From assembly GCA_017303415.1 (NCBI GenBank), contig JAFLBJ010000001.1, positions 620,001 through 684,000 of the forward strand: a stretch of DNA of 64,000 nucleotides, read 5' to 3'. The DNA comes from Chitinophagales bacterium (GTDB lineage: Bacteria; Bacteroidota; Bacteroidia; Chitinophagales; Chitinophagaceae). Made by a program: the position numbers and the translations under genes. Numbering within the stretch: position 1 is the first letter of the stretch; every line of letters begins with the position of its first letter. A model generated the notes under the pieces. That model saw only the letters and a list, made by a program, of their open reading frames with translations, did no database searches and was not told the DNA's origin. Shown here in pieces: positions 8,327 to 17,323 of the stretch.

Positions 8327-8620
8327 ATGTTTTTCGTGTATATTCTACATTCCGCATCCTCAGGTAAAACCTACACCGGTTTCACCATTAACGTAGAGCG
8401 AAGACTTGAAGAACATAATATTGCTGAATCCTCCGGATTTACACTTCGCTACAGGCCGTGGACTTTGATTCACACCGAACCTTTTGAAAAGAAGGCTGAG
8501 GCAATGAAGAGGGAAAAATATCTAAAGACTGGAAAAGGTCGAGAAGAAATAAAAAGAATCATTCAAAATTATCTAGATAATTTATCGGTGCGGTATCCGC
8601 CGCAGGCGGAAAAGGACTGA
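8327..8620 (+). CDS. Single-domain GIY-YIG nuclease-like protein (UPF0213/YhbQ type)
   Basis: 97 residues. The GIY-YIG core is visible: FVYILHS (GIY strand), TYTGFT (YIG strand), VERRLEEHN with the catalytic-type arginine, and a KREKYLK helix. This family contains small stand-alone nuclease domains of uncertain function related to homing endonucleases. The last 11 residues (SVRYPPQAEKD) are encoded by a palindromic repeat plus the start of a duplicated tRNA-Phe 3' half, and the stop codon TGA lies in the anticodon-stem part of that copy. The gene is bracketed by 49-bp direct repeats of the tRNA 3' half, as in small elements integrated at tRNA genes. Confidence 0.8.
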   Translation: MFFVYILHSASSGKTYTGFTINVERRLEEHNIAESSGFTLRYRPWTLIHTEPFEKKAEAMKREKYLKTGKGREEIKRIIQNYLDNLSVRYPPQAEKD

Positions 8621-8658
8621 AAATCCTTGTGTCGGCGGTTCGATCCCGCCCCACACCA
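8587..8658 (+). pseudogene. tRNA-Phe-like remnant with a palindrome in place of the D-arm
   Basis: GGTGCGGTA (acceptor strand plus positions 8-9) is followed by the 15-bp palindrome TCCGCC-GCA-GGCGGA instead of the 16-nt D-arm, then by bases identical to the tRNA-Phe anticodon arm, variable loop, T-arm and acceptor 3' strand. The 3-nt loop GCA lacks the G18-G19 pair needed for the D/T-loop contact, so normal tRNA function is unlikely. It overlaps the 3' end of the GIY-YIG gene. Confidence 0.75.
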
Positions 8659-8660
8659 CG

Positions 8661-8686
8661 AAGCAGGCTTAAAGGCCTGCTTTTTT
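8661..8686 (+). terminator. Intrinsic terminator after the tRNA-like remnant
   Basis: AAGCAGGC and GCCTGCTT pair around a TTAAAG loop, followed by TTTTTT. It would end GIY-YIG and remnant transcripts before the convergent recQ gene. Confidence 0.8.
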
Positions 8687-8766
8687 ATTTTACCTTCAAT
8701 ACAACCGGGGCACAACGGCTAATAACTAAATGCTAATGGCTAATAGCTTATTCCTCCGTAACGCTA

Positions 8767-11046
8767 CTACATCCCATACTGACTCAAGAACTTTATTCGC
8801 ATGATCTTCAACTGCTCCCAGGTAAAATCATGCTCCGAAAGTTCTTCGAGTGCCACCTGAAGGCTGGATGTTTCACAACCTTTAAAATATTCGAGGATAT
8901 CTTCCTGCTCGTATTCATCGAGCATATCATTTATAGCGTAGTCCAAATTGAGCTTGGTGCCGCTCGCGGCAATGGTCTCCATTTCTTCCAGCATCTCCTC
9001 CAACTTCATCCCCTTGCTCCGCGCAATAGACTCCAGCGGAATCTTTTTGTCTACATTCTGAATGATAAAGACCTTGTTCCCACTCTTATTCACCACACTC
9101 TTCATCACAAAATCGTCGGGTCTTTCAATATTGTTCTCCTCTACATACCGTGCGATCATTTCCACAAACGGCTTCCCATACCGTACCGCCTTGCCCTTGC
9201 TCACGCCCTGGCATTTATCCAGGTCATCCACCTTAATGGGGTAAAGCGTGGCCATGTCCTGCAAGGATGATTCCAGGAAGATGACAAATGGTGGCAGGCC
9301 CTTCTTCTTGGCTTCTTTTTGCCTCAACTCTTTAAGCATTTCAAAAAGCCTGTCGTCTGCCGCGGCGCCGGCGGCTGTCTCGGCCCCTTCGTCATCATCG
9401 GCATTGGCCTCTTCAAACAGGTTGTTGAGCACAATGGGGAAGGACTTGGGTTTTTTATAAAAATCATTCCCCTTCTTCGTGATCTTGAGCACCCCATATT
9501 CCTCAATATCCTTTTCCAGCAACCCCTCGAGGAGCATCTGCCGGACAAGTGAATTCCAGAAATGAGGTTCTTTATCATTACCCCCGGCAAATACATCGAT
9601 GCCGTCGTGACGGAACATCTTGATCTGCGGGGTTAATTTTCCAATGATGATATTGACGGTGTAGTCCGTGGCAAAACGCTCGTCGAGCGCCTTGATGGTC
9701 TTTAACACGGTCATCGTTTCTTCCTTGGCTTCTACGCGTTCTTTCGGGTGGAGACAGTTATCACAGCTTCCGCAATTCTCTGTTTCATATTCTTCACCAA
9801 AATAACTCATCAGCACCTTGCGCCGGCAGACACCACTTTCCGCAAAGGCCACTGTTTCGTTGATCAGCTGGGCGCCGACCTCTCTTTCGCTAAGCGGTTT
9901 GTCGCGCATCAGGTGCTCCAGTTTGGATACATCCTTGTGCGAATAATAGAGCACACATTTTCCTTCGAGGCCATCCCTTCCGGCGCGACCGGTCTCCTGG
10001 TAATAATTCTCAATAGACTTCGGGATATTATAATGCATCACAAACCGGATATCCGGTTTATCAATACCCATTCCAAAGGCGATGGTGGCCACGATGACCT
10101 GTACATCTTCATTTAAGAACTGGTCCTGGCGTTTTGACCGCAGTTTGCTATCCAGGCCGGCATGATAAGCCACGGCCTTGATGCCATTCGCGGCCAGCAT
10201 ATCGGCCAGCTCTTCCGTTGTTTTCCGGTTGGTGGTATAAATGATCCCGCTCTTGCCCTTGTTCTGCACAATGAACTTCGCCATGTGCTTCAGGGTAAGG
10301 TCCTTTTTTATCTTGGGCTGGATCTCGTAATACAGGTTGGGGCGGTTAAACGAAGAGATATAGATCTTCGGTTCCCGCAGGTCCAGGTTCTTCACAATAT
10401 CACTCTGCACCTTGGGTGTGGCCGTGGCCGTCAGAGCGATCACGGGTACATCCGGGTTGATCTGGACCATCATTTCACGGAGGCGGCGGTACTCGGGACG
10501 AAAATCGTGTCCCCATTCCGAGATACAGTGTGCTTCGTCAACCGCAAAGAATGAAACCTTCAAATCGCTGAAAAACTCCAGGTTTTCCTGCTTGGTGAGG
10601 GTTTCCGGTGCTACATAGAGCATTTTTGTATGTCCGTTCAACAGGTCATCGTGCACCTCTTTGATCTCTTTTTTATTCAGGGTAGAATTCAGAAAGTGGG
10701 CCACGTTGTCGTTGCTGCTGTATCCCCGGATAAGATCCACCTGGTTCTTCATCAGGGCGATCAGGGGAGAAACAATGATGGCCACTCCGTCGCTTACCAG
10801 CGCCGGAAGCTGGTAACAGAGACTTTTTCCGCCTCCGGTAGGTTTGATAACAAAGGTATCCTTGCCAGCCAAAACCGACTCGATGATCCTTTCCTGGTTG
10901 CCTTTGAACGAATCGAAGCCGAAGTAGGTTTTCAGGGCTTCATGAAGGTCGAGCCGCTTTTTGGTCGATTTTTCTTTGGTAGTAGTGGTCTTTCCGTTCG
11001 AAGCAGCCTTCTTTCGGGGTGCCTTTTTTTCAGATGTTGTTGCCAT
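8767..11046 (-). CDS. recQ: ATP-dependent DNA helicase RecQ
   Basis: 759 residues, longer than the common RecQ of about 610. It unwinds DNA 3' to 5' in recombination and fork repair. In order: a lysine-rich N-tail (1-32), helicase core with Walker A PTGGGKS (69-75) and DEAH box (170-173) in the RecQ signature EAHCISEWGHDFR, second helicase domain with QETGRAGRDG, a four-cysteine zinc region (CRRKVLMSYF...NCGSCDNC), RQC winged helix, and an HRDC-like region near 590-655 followed by a C-terminal extension of about 100 residues. Transcribed away from the mannose-1-phosphate guanylyltransferase gene. Confidence 0.95.
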   Translation of the reverse strand: MATTSEKKAPRKKAASNGKTTTTKEKSTKKRLDLHEALKTYFGFDSFKGNQERIIESVLAGKDTFVIKPTGGGKSLCYQLPALVSDGVAIIVSPLIALMKNQVDLIRGYSSNDNVAHFLNSTLNKKEIKEVHDDLLNGHTKMLYVAPETLTKQENLEFFSDLKVSFFAVDEAHCISEWGHDFRPEYRRLREMMVQINPDVPVIALTATATPKVQSDIVKNLDLREPKIYISSFNRPNLYYEIQPKIKKDLTLKHMAKFIVQNKGKSGIIYTTNRKTTEELADMLAANGIKAVAYHAGLDSKLRSKRQDQFLNEDVQVIVATIAFGMGIDKPDIRFVMHYNIPKSIENYYQETGRAGRDGLEGKCVLYYSHKDVSKLEHLMRDKPLSEREVGAQLINETVAFAESGVCRRKVLMSYFGEEYETENCGSCDNCLHPKERVEAKEETMTVLKTIKALDERFATDYTVNIIIGKLTPQIKMFRHDGIDVFAGGNDKEPHFWNSLVRQMLLEGLLEKDIEEYGVLKITKKGNDFYKKPKSFPIVLNNLFEEANADDDEGAETAAGAAADDRLFEMLKELRQKEAKKKGLPPFVIFLESSLQDMATLYPIKVDDLDKCQGVSKGKAVRYGKPFVEMIARYVEENNIERPDDFVMKSVVNKSGNKVFIIQNVDKKIPLESIARSKGMKLEEMLEEMETIAASGTKLNLDYAINDMLDEYEQEDILEYFKGCETSSLQVALEELSEHDFTWEQLKIMRIKFLSQYGM

Positions 11047-11283
11047 TTCACGCTTGATTTCCTCTTCTCCTCAAGGAGATTTATATAAGATACTCCTTTT
11101 TTTCGAAGCAGACGAAGGTACGAAAATTTAAGGGGGCTCCCTCGGGTAAAAAACGCCAAAAAATGGTTTTTTCCTGAAATGAAATTTCACTGAGGCAAAT
11201 AGGCTAATTTTACCGCGTCAGAAAAAACATTCGCCGAAGGCAAACCACCCAGAGCACGCTAATGGGTTGATAAGCATATTCTA

Positions 11284-12369
11284 ATGAGCAAGAACCACAA
11301 TTATGTAGCCATTATGGCCGGAGGCATTGGGAGTCGTTTTTGGCCCATGAGCCGGACCAATTACCCCAAGCAATTCCTGGATATCCTGCAGACAGGGAAA
11401 ACCCTTATTCAGCAAACATTTGACCGATATCGTAAAATGGTACCGGCTGAAAACATCTTTGTCATCACCAGCCAGGAATATATTCCGCTGGTGAAAGAGC
11501 AATTACCCAAACTACCGGTAGAGAATATCCTGGGTGAGCCTTCGCGCAAGAACACCGCGCCTTGCATTGCCTATATTTCCTTTAAACTGATTCAAAAGGA
11601 CCCCGAAGCCCGCATGATCGTGGCCCCGGCCGATAACCTGATCCTGGATACGGATGAGTTTGTGAAAACCGCCAACAGGGCCCTTGATTTTGTCAGCCAT
11701 ATCAACGCGCTGTTGACGATCGGAATAAAACCCACCTATCCGAATACAGGATATGGTTATATCCAGCACGAGACCATGCCGGCCGCGCCGGAGGTATATA
11801 AGGTGAAGACCTTTACCGAAAAACCCAATCTTGACCTGGCCAAGACCTTTATCGCCAGCGGTGATTTTCTGTGGAATGCCGGGATCTTTATCTGGAAGAT
11901 CAAGAATGTGATCAACGCCTTTGAACGTTTCCTGCCTGAAATGCATGAAGTATTTGCCGCAGAAAAGGATAAGTTCAATACCGACAAGGAACTCGAAGCC
12001 ATCGAATCCATTTACCCGCAATGCACCAATATCAGTATTGATTTTGGGATCATGGAAAAAGCGGATAATGTTTATGTGATTCCCGCCTCCTTCTCCTGGA
12101 GCGACCTGGGTACCTGGAACAGCGCCTGGGAAAATATGGAAAAGGACTACCTGGAAAATGCCGTGGCCGGGGAAAATGTCATGGTGATGGATGCGACAAA
12201 ATGTGTGGTGAAAGCGCCAGATAAGAAATTGGTGGTATTACAAGGCCTGGATGATTTTATTGTGGTGGACACAAACGATGTGTTGCTTATTTGTAAAAAA
12301 GATAAGGAACAGGAGATAAAAGAATTTGTGGCAGAGGTGAAGCGGAATAAGGGTGATCGGTTTCTCTAA
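11284..12369 (+). CDS. manC: Mannose-1-phosphate guanylyltransferase
   Basis: 361 residues, the length of single-domain enzymes without the fused phosphomannose isomerase. It makes GDP-mannose from mannose-1-phosphate and GTP for polysaccharide and glycoprotein synthesis. The nucleotidyltransferase signature MAGGIGSRFWPMSR with YPKQF (12-31 region) and the FTEKP motif with FLWNAGIF downstream identify the family. Cytosolic. A hairpin with T-run follows at 12376-12407. The gene symbol follows the family and is not proven by context. Confidence 0.9.
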   Translation: MSKNHNYVAIMAGGIGSRFWPMSRTNYPKQFLDILQTGKTLIQQTFDRYRKMVPAENIFVITSQEYIPLVKEQLPKLPVENILGEPSRKNTAPCIAYISFKLIQKDPEARMIVAPADNLILDTDEFVKTANRALDFVSHINALLTIGIKPTYPNTGYGYIQHETMPAAPEVYKVKTFTEKPNLDLAKTFIASGDFLWNAGIFIWKIKNVINAFERFLPEMHEVFAAEKDKFNTDKELEAIESIYPQCTNISIDFGIMEKADNVYVIPASFSWSDLGTWNSAWENMEKDYLENAVAGENVMVMDATKCVVKAPDKKLVVLQGLDDFIVVDTNDVLLICKKDKEQEIKEFVAEVKRNKGDRFL

Positions 12370-12375
12370 TTTGAA

Positions 12376-12407
12376 AAAAGCGAATAGCTATTGGCTAATT
12401 CGCTTTT
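12376..12407 (+). terminator. Terminator after the mannose-1-phosphate guanylyltransferase gene
   Basis: AAAAGCGAAT pairs with ATTCGCTTTT around AGCTATTGGCTA, a loop made of a TAGC/GGCTA word also seen in other intergenic repeats of the window. Confidence 0.7.
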
Positions 12408-12422
12408 AGTAATCATATCTAA

Positions 12423-13145
12423 ATGACTTTCCCCTACCATAACACCCTCTTCCTCGATATAGAAACGGTACCCCAATACCCTGACTATACCGATATGCCC
12501 GGGGATTGGAAGAAACTCTGGGACCACAAAGCATCCATCCTCATTAAGGATAAAGAAAAAGACAACGCGGCTTCCATCTATAACCGCGCAGGCATCTATG
12601 CCGAATTTGGTAAGATCGTCTGCATCAGCTGTGGCGTATTACAAGGAAACGGATCTGAGCGAAAGATGGTCCTCAAATCTTTTTACGGAGAAGATGAAAA
12701 GGTATTGTTATACGCCTTTGGGGAAATGCTGGCCAAATGGTCTTCGGGTGAACCAAAGTTTCTCTGTGCCCACAACGGGAAGGAATTTGATTTCCCCTAT
12801 CTCTGTCGCCGCATGGTGATCAATGGAATTCCCATTCCGGGTATCCTGCAGCTTACGGGAAAGAAACCCTGGGAGATCACGCACTTGGATACGCTTGAAC
12901 TTTGGAAATTTGGTGATTTTAAAAGTTATACTTCACTCAATCTATTGGCACTATCGCTGGGTATTCCCACACCAAAAGATGATATTGACGGGAGTATGGT
13001 ATGGGAAGTATATTGGAAAGAAAAGAACCTGACCCGCATAGTGGAATACTGTCAAAAAGATGTGGTAACGGTGGCACAGATCCTTTTGCGCATGGGCGGA
13101 GAACCTCCGATCGCCGCGCAACATATTGAAATCAAAAAGGCCTGA
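12423..13145 (+). CDS. Predicted DEDDy-type 3'-5' exonuclease
   Basis: 240 residues resembling the PolB-exonuclease-like family (PF10108). The DEDD acidic residues are visible: FLDIETVP (D12, E14), CAHNGKEFDFPYL with the third Asp, and YCQKDVV with the YxxxD of the DEDDy subgroup. The family is predicted to degrade DNA or RNA 3' to 5'; its biological substrate is unknown. It is followed 29 bp downstream by the MmcQ/YjbR gene and the two may be co-transcribed. Confidence 0.82.
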   Translation: MTFPYHNTLFLDIETVPQYPDYTDMPGDWKKLWDHKASILIKDKEKDNAASIYNRAGIYAEFGKIVCISCGVLQGNGSERKMVLKSFYGEDEKVLLYAFGEMLAKWSSGEPKFLCAHNGKEFDFPYLCRRMVINGIPIPGILQLTGKKPWEITHLDTLELWKFGDFKSYTSLNLLALSLGIPTPKDDIDGSMVWEVYWKEKNLTRIVEYCQKDVVTVAQILLRMGGEPPIAAQHIEIKKA

Positions 13146-13174
13146 AATTTATCCAACCTCTATATTTAACAACC

Positions 13175-13522
13175 ATGAATATAGAATCCCTCCGCGATTA
13201 TTGTCTGTCAAAGCCCGGTGCCGAAGAGGCGCTTCCTTTTGGTCCGGATACGCTGGTATTTAAAGTAAATGGCAAGGCCTTTCTATTGGTGGGATTAGAT
13301 AATGAAGACCTTCGTTTTAATGTAAAATGTGATCCGGAGCTGGCGCTTGAATTAAGGGAACAGTATCCTTGTGTACTCCCGGGATATCATATGAACAAGA
13401 AACATTGGAATACGGTAGTAGTAGACGGGTCCATTCCGGTTTCTACCTTAAAGAAATTTATCGATCATTCTTATACCCTGGTGGCAGAACCAAAAAAGAA
13501 AACTACCCGAAAATCAAAATAG
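13175..13522 (+). CDS. MmcQ/YjbR family protein
   Basis: 115 residues with the family pattern: an N-terminal helix, LPFGPDTLVFKVNGKAF, then LRFNVKCDPE and PGYHMNKKHWNTV, ending in a short lysine-rich tail (EPKKKTTRKSK). The fold is CyaY-like and is described as DNA-binding in annotations, but the function is not established. The start is preceded by TATATTTAACAACC, identical to the bases before the chrA start, which may be a shared promoter-type sequence. Confidence 0.85.
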   Translation: MNIESLRDYCLSKPGAEEALPFGPDTLVFKVNGKAFLLVGLDNEDLRFNVKCDPELALELREQYPCVLPGYHMNKKHWNTVVVDGSIPVSTLKKFIDHSYTLVAEPKKKTTRKSK

Positions 13523-13548
13523 ATTTTTCCCTATTTTATTTCTATCGA

Positions 13549-14559
13549 TCATAGCCCCGCCTGCTTGCTGATCTCCAGCATTCGATCAATCGGCTTTTTT
13601 GCCGCAAGTCTTAATGCTTCATCCATTTCAATATCCGGTGTTTCATACTCCATGCAGAGATAGAGCTTCTCCAGGCTATTCAGCTTCATGTGAGGGCAGT
13701 CATTGCAGGCACAGTTATTCTCCGGCGGTGCGGGTATAAAGGTCTTCTGTGGGCTCGCCTTCATCATCTGGTGCAGGATTCCGGTTTCTGTGGCCACAAT
13801 ATATTCCATCGTATCATCCTGCTGCGTGTATTTCAGCAGGCCAGTGGTGGATCCGATATAATCCGCAATACGTAAAACAGGTTCCTCACATTCAGGGTGG
13901 GCGATTAGTTTAGCGTTGGGGTGACGTACTTTAAGTTTCGTGATCTTTTCCAAACTAAATATCTCGTGCACCATACAGGCTCCATTCCACAACAACATAT
14001 CGCGGCCGGTGACCTTGTTGATGTACGCCCCCAGGTTTTTATCCGGCGCAAAAATGATCTTTTGGTCTTTGGGGAAACTTTCCACTATGACGCGTGCATT
14101 ACTGCTCGTTACGATCACATCACTCAATGCTTTGATTCCCGCGCTGCAGTTGATGTAACTCACCACGACATGGTCGGGATGTTTTTCTTTGAATTTTTTG
14201 AAGAGCGGCGGGGGACAGCTATCGCTTAGGGAACAACCTGCATTCAAGTCCGGGATCACCACTTTTTTTGTCGGGTTCAGGATCTTGGCTGTCTCCGCCA
14301 TGAAGTGTACGCCGGCAAAAACGATCATATCCGCATTTGTCTTCTCCGCCTGCTGCGCCAGACCCAGACTATCCCCAATGTAATCCGCCACATCCTGGAT
14401 ATCCGGCTCCTGGTAGTAGTGCGCCAGCACCACGGCATTTTTTTCTTTTTTCAACCGTTCGATGGCGGCAAAAAGATCAAGCGTGGGATCGATCTCGATA
14501 TCGAGAAAACCCTTTTTGGGGACCTGTTGGCGGGCGGCGGTGATGATCTCTTTTTCCAT
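13549..14559 (-). CDS. nadA: Quinolinate synthase NadA
   Basis: 336 residues from the ATG at 14559; a TTG six codons upstream is possible. NadA condenses iminoaspartate with dihydroxyacetone phosphate to quinolinate in de novo NAD synthesis, using a [4Fe-4S] cluster. Cysteine-containing motifs [20 protein letters not shown] and [10 protein letters not shown] are present, with [11 protein letters not shown] near the N-terminus. Cytosolic and oxygen-sensitive. Its 5' side faces the candidate origin at 14.64 kb. nadB and nadC are not in the window, while nadD is at 4.4 kb. Confidence 0.95.
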   Translation of the reverse strand: MEKEIITAARQQVPKKGFLDIEIDPTLDLFAAIERLKKEKNAVVLAHYYQEPDIQDVADYIGDSLGLAQQAEKTNADMIVFAGVHFMAETAKILNPTKKVVIPDLNAGCSLSDSCPPPLFKKFKEKHPDHVVVSYINCSAGIKALSDVIVTSSNARVIVESFPKDQKIIFAPDKNLGAYINKVTGRDMLLWNGACMVHEIFSLEKITKLKVRHPNAKLIAHPECEEPVLRIADYIGSTTGLLKYTQQDDTMEYIVATETGILHQMMKASPQKTFIPAPPENNCACNDCPHMKLNSLEKLYLCMEYETPDIEMDEALRLAAKKPIDRMLEISKQAGL

Positions 14560-14639
14560 CTGCTTCGATTTTTTCAAGAGGGCAATATTACGAACCGGGA
14601 ATCCAAATCGCCGATCAAATTTTTTTTCAAACCCCTAAA

Positions 14640-15020
14640 CTGTAATAATAAATAATAATAAATATTTTAAAAAAAAGTCTATTATTATTACAACTGTGGA
14701 TTCGTGGATAATTCAACCATTGAGTAAAACACAAAGTTAGTAATACACAGCAATTCACACTTTGTTTGTGGTTATCCACCATGTGAAACAACGCAGCAAC
14801 TGTATTTCAGCCTATTTATGCACGATGTGGAAAAACAACCACCTGCAAAAATCGATCCTACGAATTTACTAGTAGGTCTGTGGATATCGCGGGTAAAAAC
14901 CAGGTTCCACACAACATGCGGAAGGTGATCACTACTCCTTGTTAAGATGTGTGGAAAATGTTCCGTTTCATATACACGTTTCACATAGGGTTATTCACAC
15001 CTAACCAAGGTTCTGCACAG
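14640..15020. other. Candidate chromosomal replication origin (oriC)
   Basis: This gene-free stretch holds an AT-rich tract (14641-14690, mostly TAATAATAAA and T-runs) followed by a cluster of 9-mers close to the DnaA box TTATNCACA. TTATTCACA at 14991-14999 is exact. One-mismatch forms are at 14703-14711 (reverse), 14772-14780, 14826-14834 (reverse), 14879-14887 (reverse) and 14950-14958 (reverse), with a weaker one at 14695-14703. An unwinding element beside clustered boxes of both orientations is the standard bacterial layout. dnaA is not adjacent, which is common in Bacteroidota. Confidence 0.75.
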
Positions 15021-15121
15021 CCCTTTGTGGGAAAAAAGGCATCTGCCTGGTTGGTTTCCCGCTGCGTTGTCAGCGAAAAACGCCGCAGGCGCTGCGGGAA
15101 ATAAAAAGATAAACTCTTTCC

Positions 15122-15129
15122 TACCTTTA
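15122..15129 (+). promoter_or_regulatory. Candidate -7 box of the S46 peptidase gene
   Basis: TACCTTTA is one base from the TAnnTTTG consensus, 22 nt before the ATG at 15152. Confidence 0.35.
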
Positions 15130-15151
15130 TACCTAAGAAAACGATTGTTAT

Positions 15152-17323
15152 ATGAAACTATTGAAAAAACTACCCCTGCTGCTTTTTCTGTTTATCCAGT
15201 CTTTTGCCTACGCCAATGAAGGTATGTGGCTCCCGCTACTATTGGAACGTCTGAATGAAAAGGAGATGAAAAGCCTGGGGATGAAGATCAGCGCCAAGGA
15301 TATATATAATGTAAACAGCGGCAGCCTCAAAGACGCGATCGTCAGCTTTGGCGGATTCTGCACCGGTGAGGTTATTTCCACCCAGGGCCTTGTGCTCACT
15401 AACCATCACTGCGGCTTTGATGCCATCCAGAACCACTCCACCCTTGATAATAATTATATACGTGACGGGTTTTGGGCCAAAGCCAACGGCTCCGAGCTTC
15501 CCAACCCGGGTCTCTTTGTCACCTTTATCGTGCGGATCGAGGATGTAAGCGCGGCCGCGCTAAAAGGCGTCACCGCCGGGTTATCCGAATCTGAGCGCCA
15601 GTCCATGATCGATAAGAACCTGGAAGCCGTAAAAATGAACGCCAAAAAGGAGGCCCACCAGGATGTGATGGTCCGTGGGTTTTTTGAGGGCAACCAATAT
15701 TACCTCTTTATTACGGAGACCTATCGCGATATCCGGCTGGTCGGGGCACCCCCTTCTTCCATCGGAAATTATGGAAAAGATACCGACAATTGGATGTGGC
15801 CAAGACATACCGGCGATTTCTCGATTTTTCGCATTTATGCCGGAAAAGACAACAAACCGGCCGATTTTTCGCCCGAAAACGTCCCTTTTAAGCCAAAAAA
15901 GGCCCTTTCCATCTCACTCGATGGCGTAGCAAAAGGTGACTTTACCATGGTTTTCGGTTTTCCCGGAAGAACAAATGAATACCTGTATAGCGAGGCGGTA
16001 CGCCAGGTAGTGGAAGTAAACGACCCCATCAAGATCGATATCCGCACCCGCGCGCTGGCCGTGATCGACGGATATATGCGCAAGAACGAACAAATCAAGA
16101 TCCAGTACGCCGCCAAATATGCCGGCATCAGCAATTCCTGGAAAAAATGGCAAGGAGAGGTGCTTGGGCTGACCAAGACGAACGGCGTAGGCAAAAAACT
16201 CGCCTATGAAAAGGAATTCCAACAGCGCGTAAACGCCAACCCGGCCTTGAAAGCCAAATACGGCAATCTGCTCGCGGAAATTGACGCGGCTTATAAAGAA
16301 ATCGAGCCACTGGGAAAAGCGAGGGACTATTATAATGAGATCATCCCACGAATCGAACTCTTCCTTGCCTGCAGCCAGGTGAACAGACTAAACACCGCCC
16401 GCGAATCAAACGGGGAAGCGGGTTTCAAGAAAACCTTGCCGGGTGTACAGGAAAGGCTGGAAGGGATCTATAATGAATATAATGCCGAAGTGGACAAAAA
16501 CCTGTTCATCTCGCTCCTTGAGATTTACGTGAAAAAACAGGAAAATGAGGTCATTTCACCCTATTTATTGAAGATTTTGGCCGAAAATGATCAAAATTTC
16601 ATAAAATTGGCCGATTTGGTCTATTCTTCCACCAGCCTGGATGATCCGGCCAAAACCATGGCGGCATTGGCCGCAAATCCCGCAGAATTGGCCCAAAATC
16701 ACCAAAAAGACCTTGCCAACGCGCTTTTTATCGATATCAACAATACATATTATAATAAGGTAACGAAAAAGCTCAATGCGGTGCAGGACCGGATCAATAC
16801 CCTGCAAAGGACCTATATGGCGGCTCAAATGGAGGTTTTTAAGGAAAAACGCTTCTATCCCGACGCCAACAGCACCCTCCGCGTTACTTATGGTAATGTA
16901 AAAGGATACCAGGCCAGGGATGCGGTGGAATATGATTTTTATACCTATCTGGACGGAGTCATGGAAAAATACAAACCCGGCGATTATGAGTTTGACCTGC
17001 CCGAAAAGCTCATTGACCTGTATAAAAAGAAAGATTTTGGCCAATATGGCGCCAAAGGCCGGCAGCCAGTCTGTTTTATCGCGGCCAACCATACCACCGG
17101 CGGAAATTCAGGCAGTCCGGCACTTGATGCCTATGGAAACCTGGTAGGACTGAATTTTGACCGGGTTTGGGAAGGAACCATGAGTGATATCAACTATGAT
17201 CCCTCCATTTGCCGGAATATCATGGTGGACATAAGGTATGTGTTGTTTATCATCGACAAATTCGCCGGGGCGGGGCATTTGGTGAAGGAGATGAAACTGG
17301 TGCATCCGAAGGGGGGTCGGTAG
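15152..17323 (+). CDS. S46 family dipeptidyl peptidase (DPP7/DPP11 type)
   Basis: 723 residues with a signal peptide (1-21), so periplasmic. S46 enzymes remove dipeptides from peptide N-termini to feed amino-acid-using Bacteroidota. Seen: TNHHCG (83-88) with the catalytic His, PRHTGDFSIFR with the conserved Asp region, and the nucleophile in GNSGSP (S653). C70 and C87 could form the usual disulfide. R671 in NFDRVWEG is at the position that, as I recall, is Arg in acidic-residue-specific DPP11 and Gly in hydrophobic-specific DPP7, so DPP11-like specificity is inferred. An S9 DPP IV-type enzyme at 59.4 kb may complement it. Confidence 0.92.
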   Translation: MKLLKKLPLLLFLFIQSFAYANEGMWLPLLLERLNEKEMKSLGMKISAKDIYNVNSGSLKDAIVSFGGFCTGEVISTQGLVLTNHHCGFDAIQNHSTLDNNYIRDGFWAKANGSELPNPGLFVTFIVRIEDVSAAALKGVTAGLSESERQSMIDKNLEAVKMNAKKEAHQDVMVRGFFEGNQYYLFITETYRDIRLVGAPPSSIGNYGKDTDNWMWPRHTGDFSIFRIYAGKDNKPADFSPENVPFKPKKALSISLDGVAKGDFTMVFGFPGRTNEYLYSEAVRQVVEVNDPIKIDIRTRALAVIDGYMRKNEQIKIQYAAKYAGISNSWKKWQGEVLGLTKTNGVGKKLAYEKEFQQRVNANPALKAKYGNLLAEIDAAYKEIEPLGKARDYYNEIIPRIELFLACSQVNRLNTARESNGEAGFKKTLPGVQERLEGIYNEYNAEVDKNLFISLLEIYVKKQENEVISPYLLKILAENDQNFIKLADLVYSSTSLDDPAKTMAALAANPAELAQNHQKDLANALFIDINNTYYNKVTKKLNAVQDRINTLQRTYMAAQMEVFKEKRFYPDANSTLRVTYGNVKGYQARDAVEYDFYTYLDGVMEKYKPGDYEFDLPEKLIDLYKKKDFGQYGAKGRQPVCFIAANHTTGGNSGSPALDAYGNLVGLNFDRVWEGTMSDINYDPSICRNIMVDIRYVLFIIDKFAGAGHLVKEMKLVHPKGGR

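Noticed and set aside
8587-8658. Second functional tRNA-Phe
   Set aside because: The D-arm is replaced by a GC-rich hairpin with a 3-nt loop lacking G18-G19; called a remnant.
11047-11283. Regulatory RNA between recQ and the guanylyltransferase gene
   Set aside because: Only a weak AAGGAG/CTCCTT hairpin with a T-run was seen; no recognised riboswitch or RNA family.
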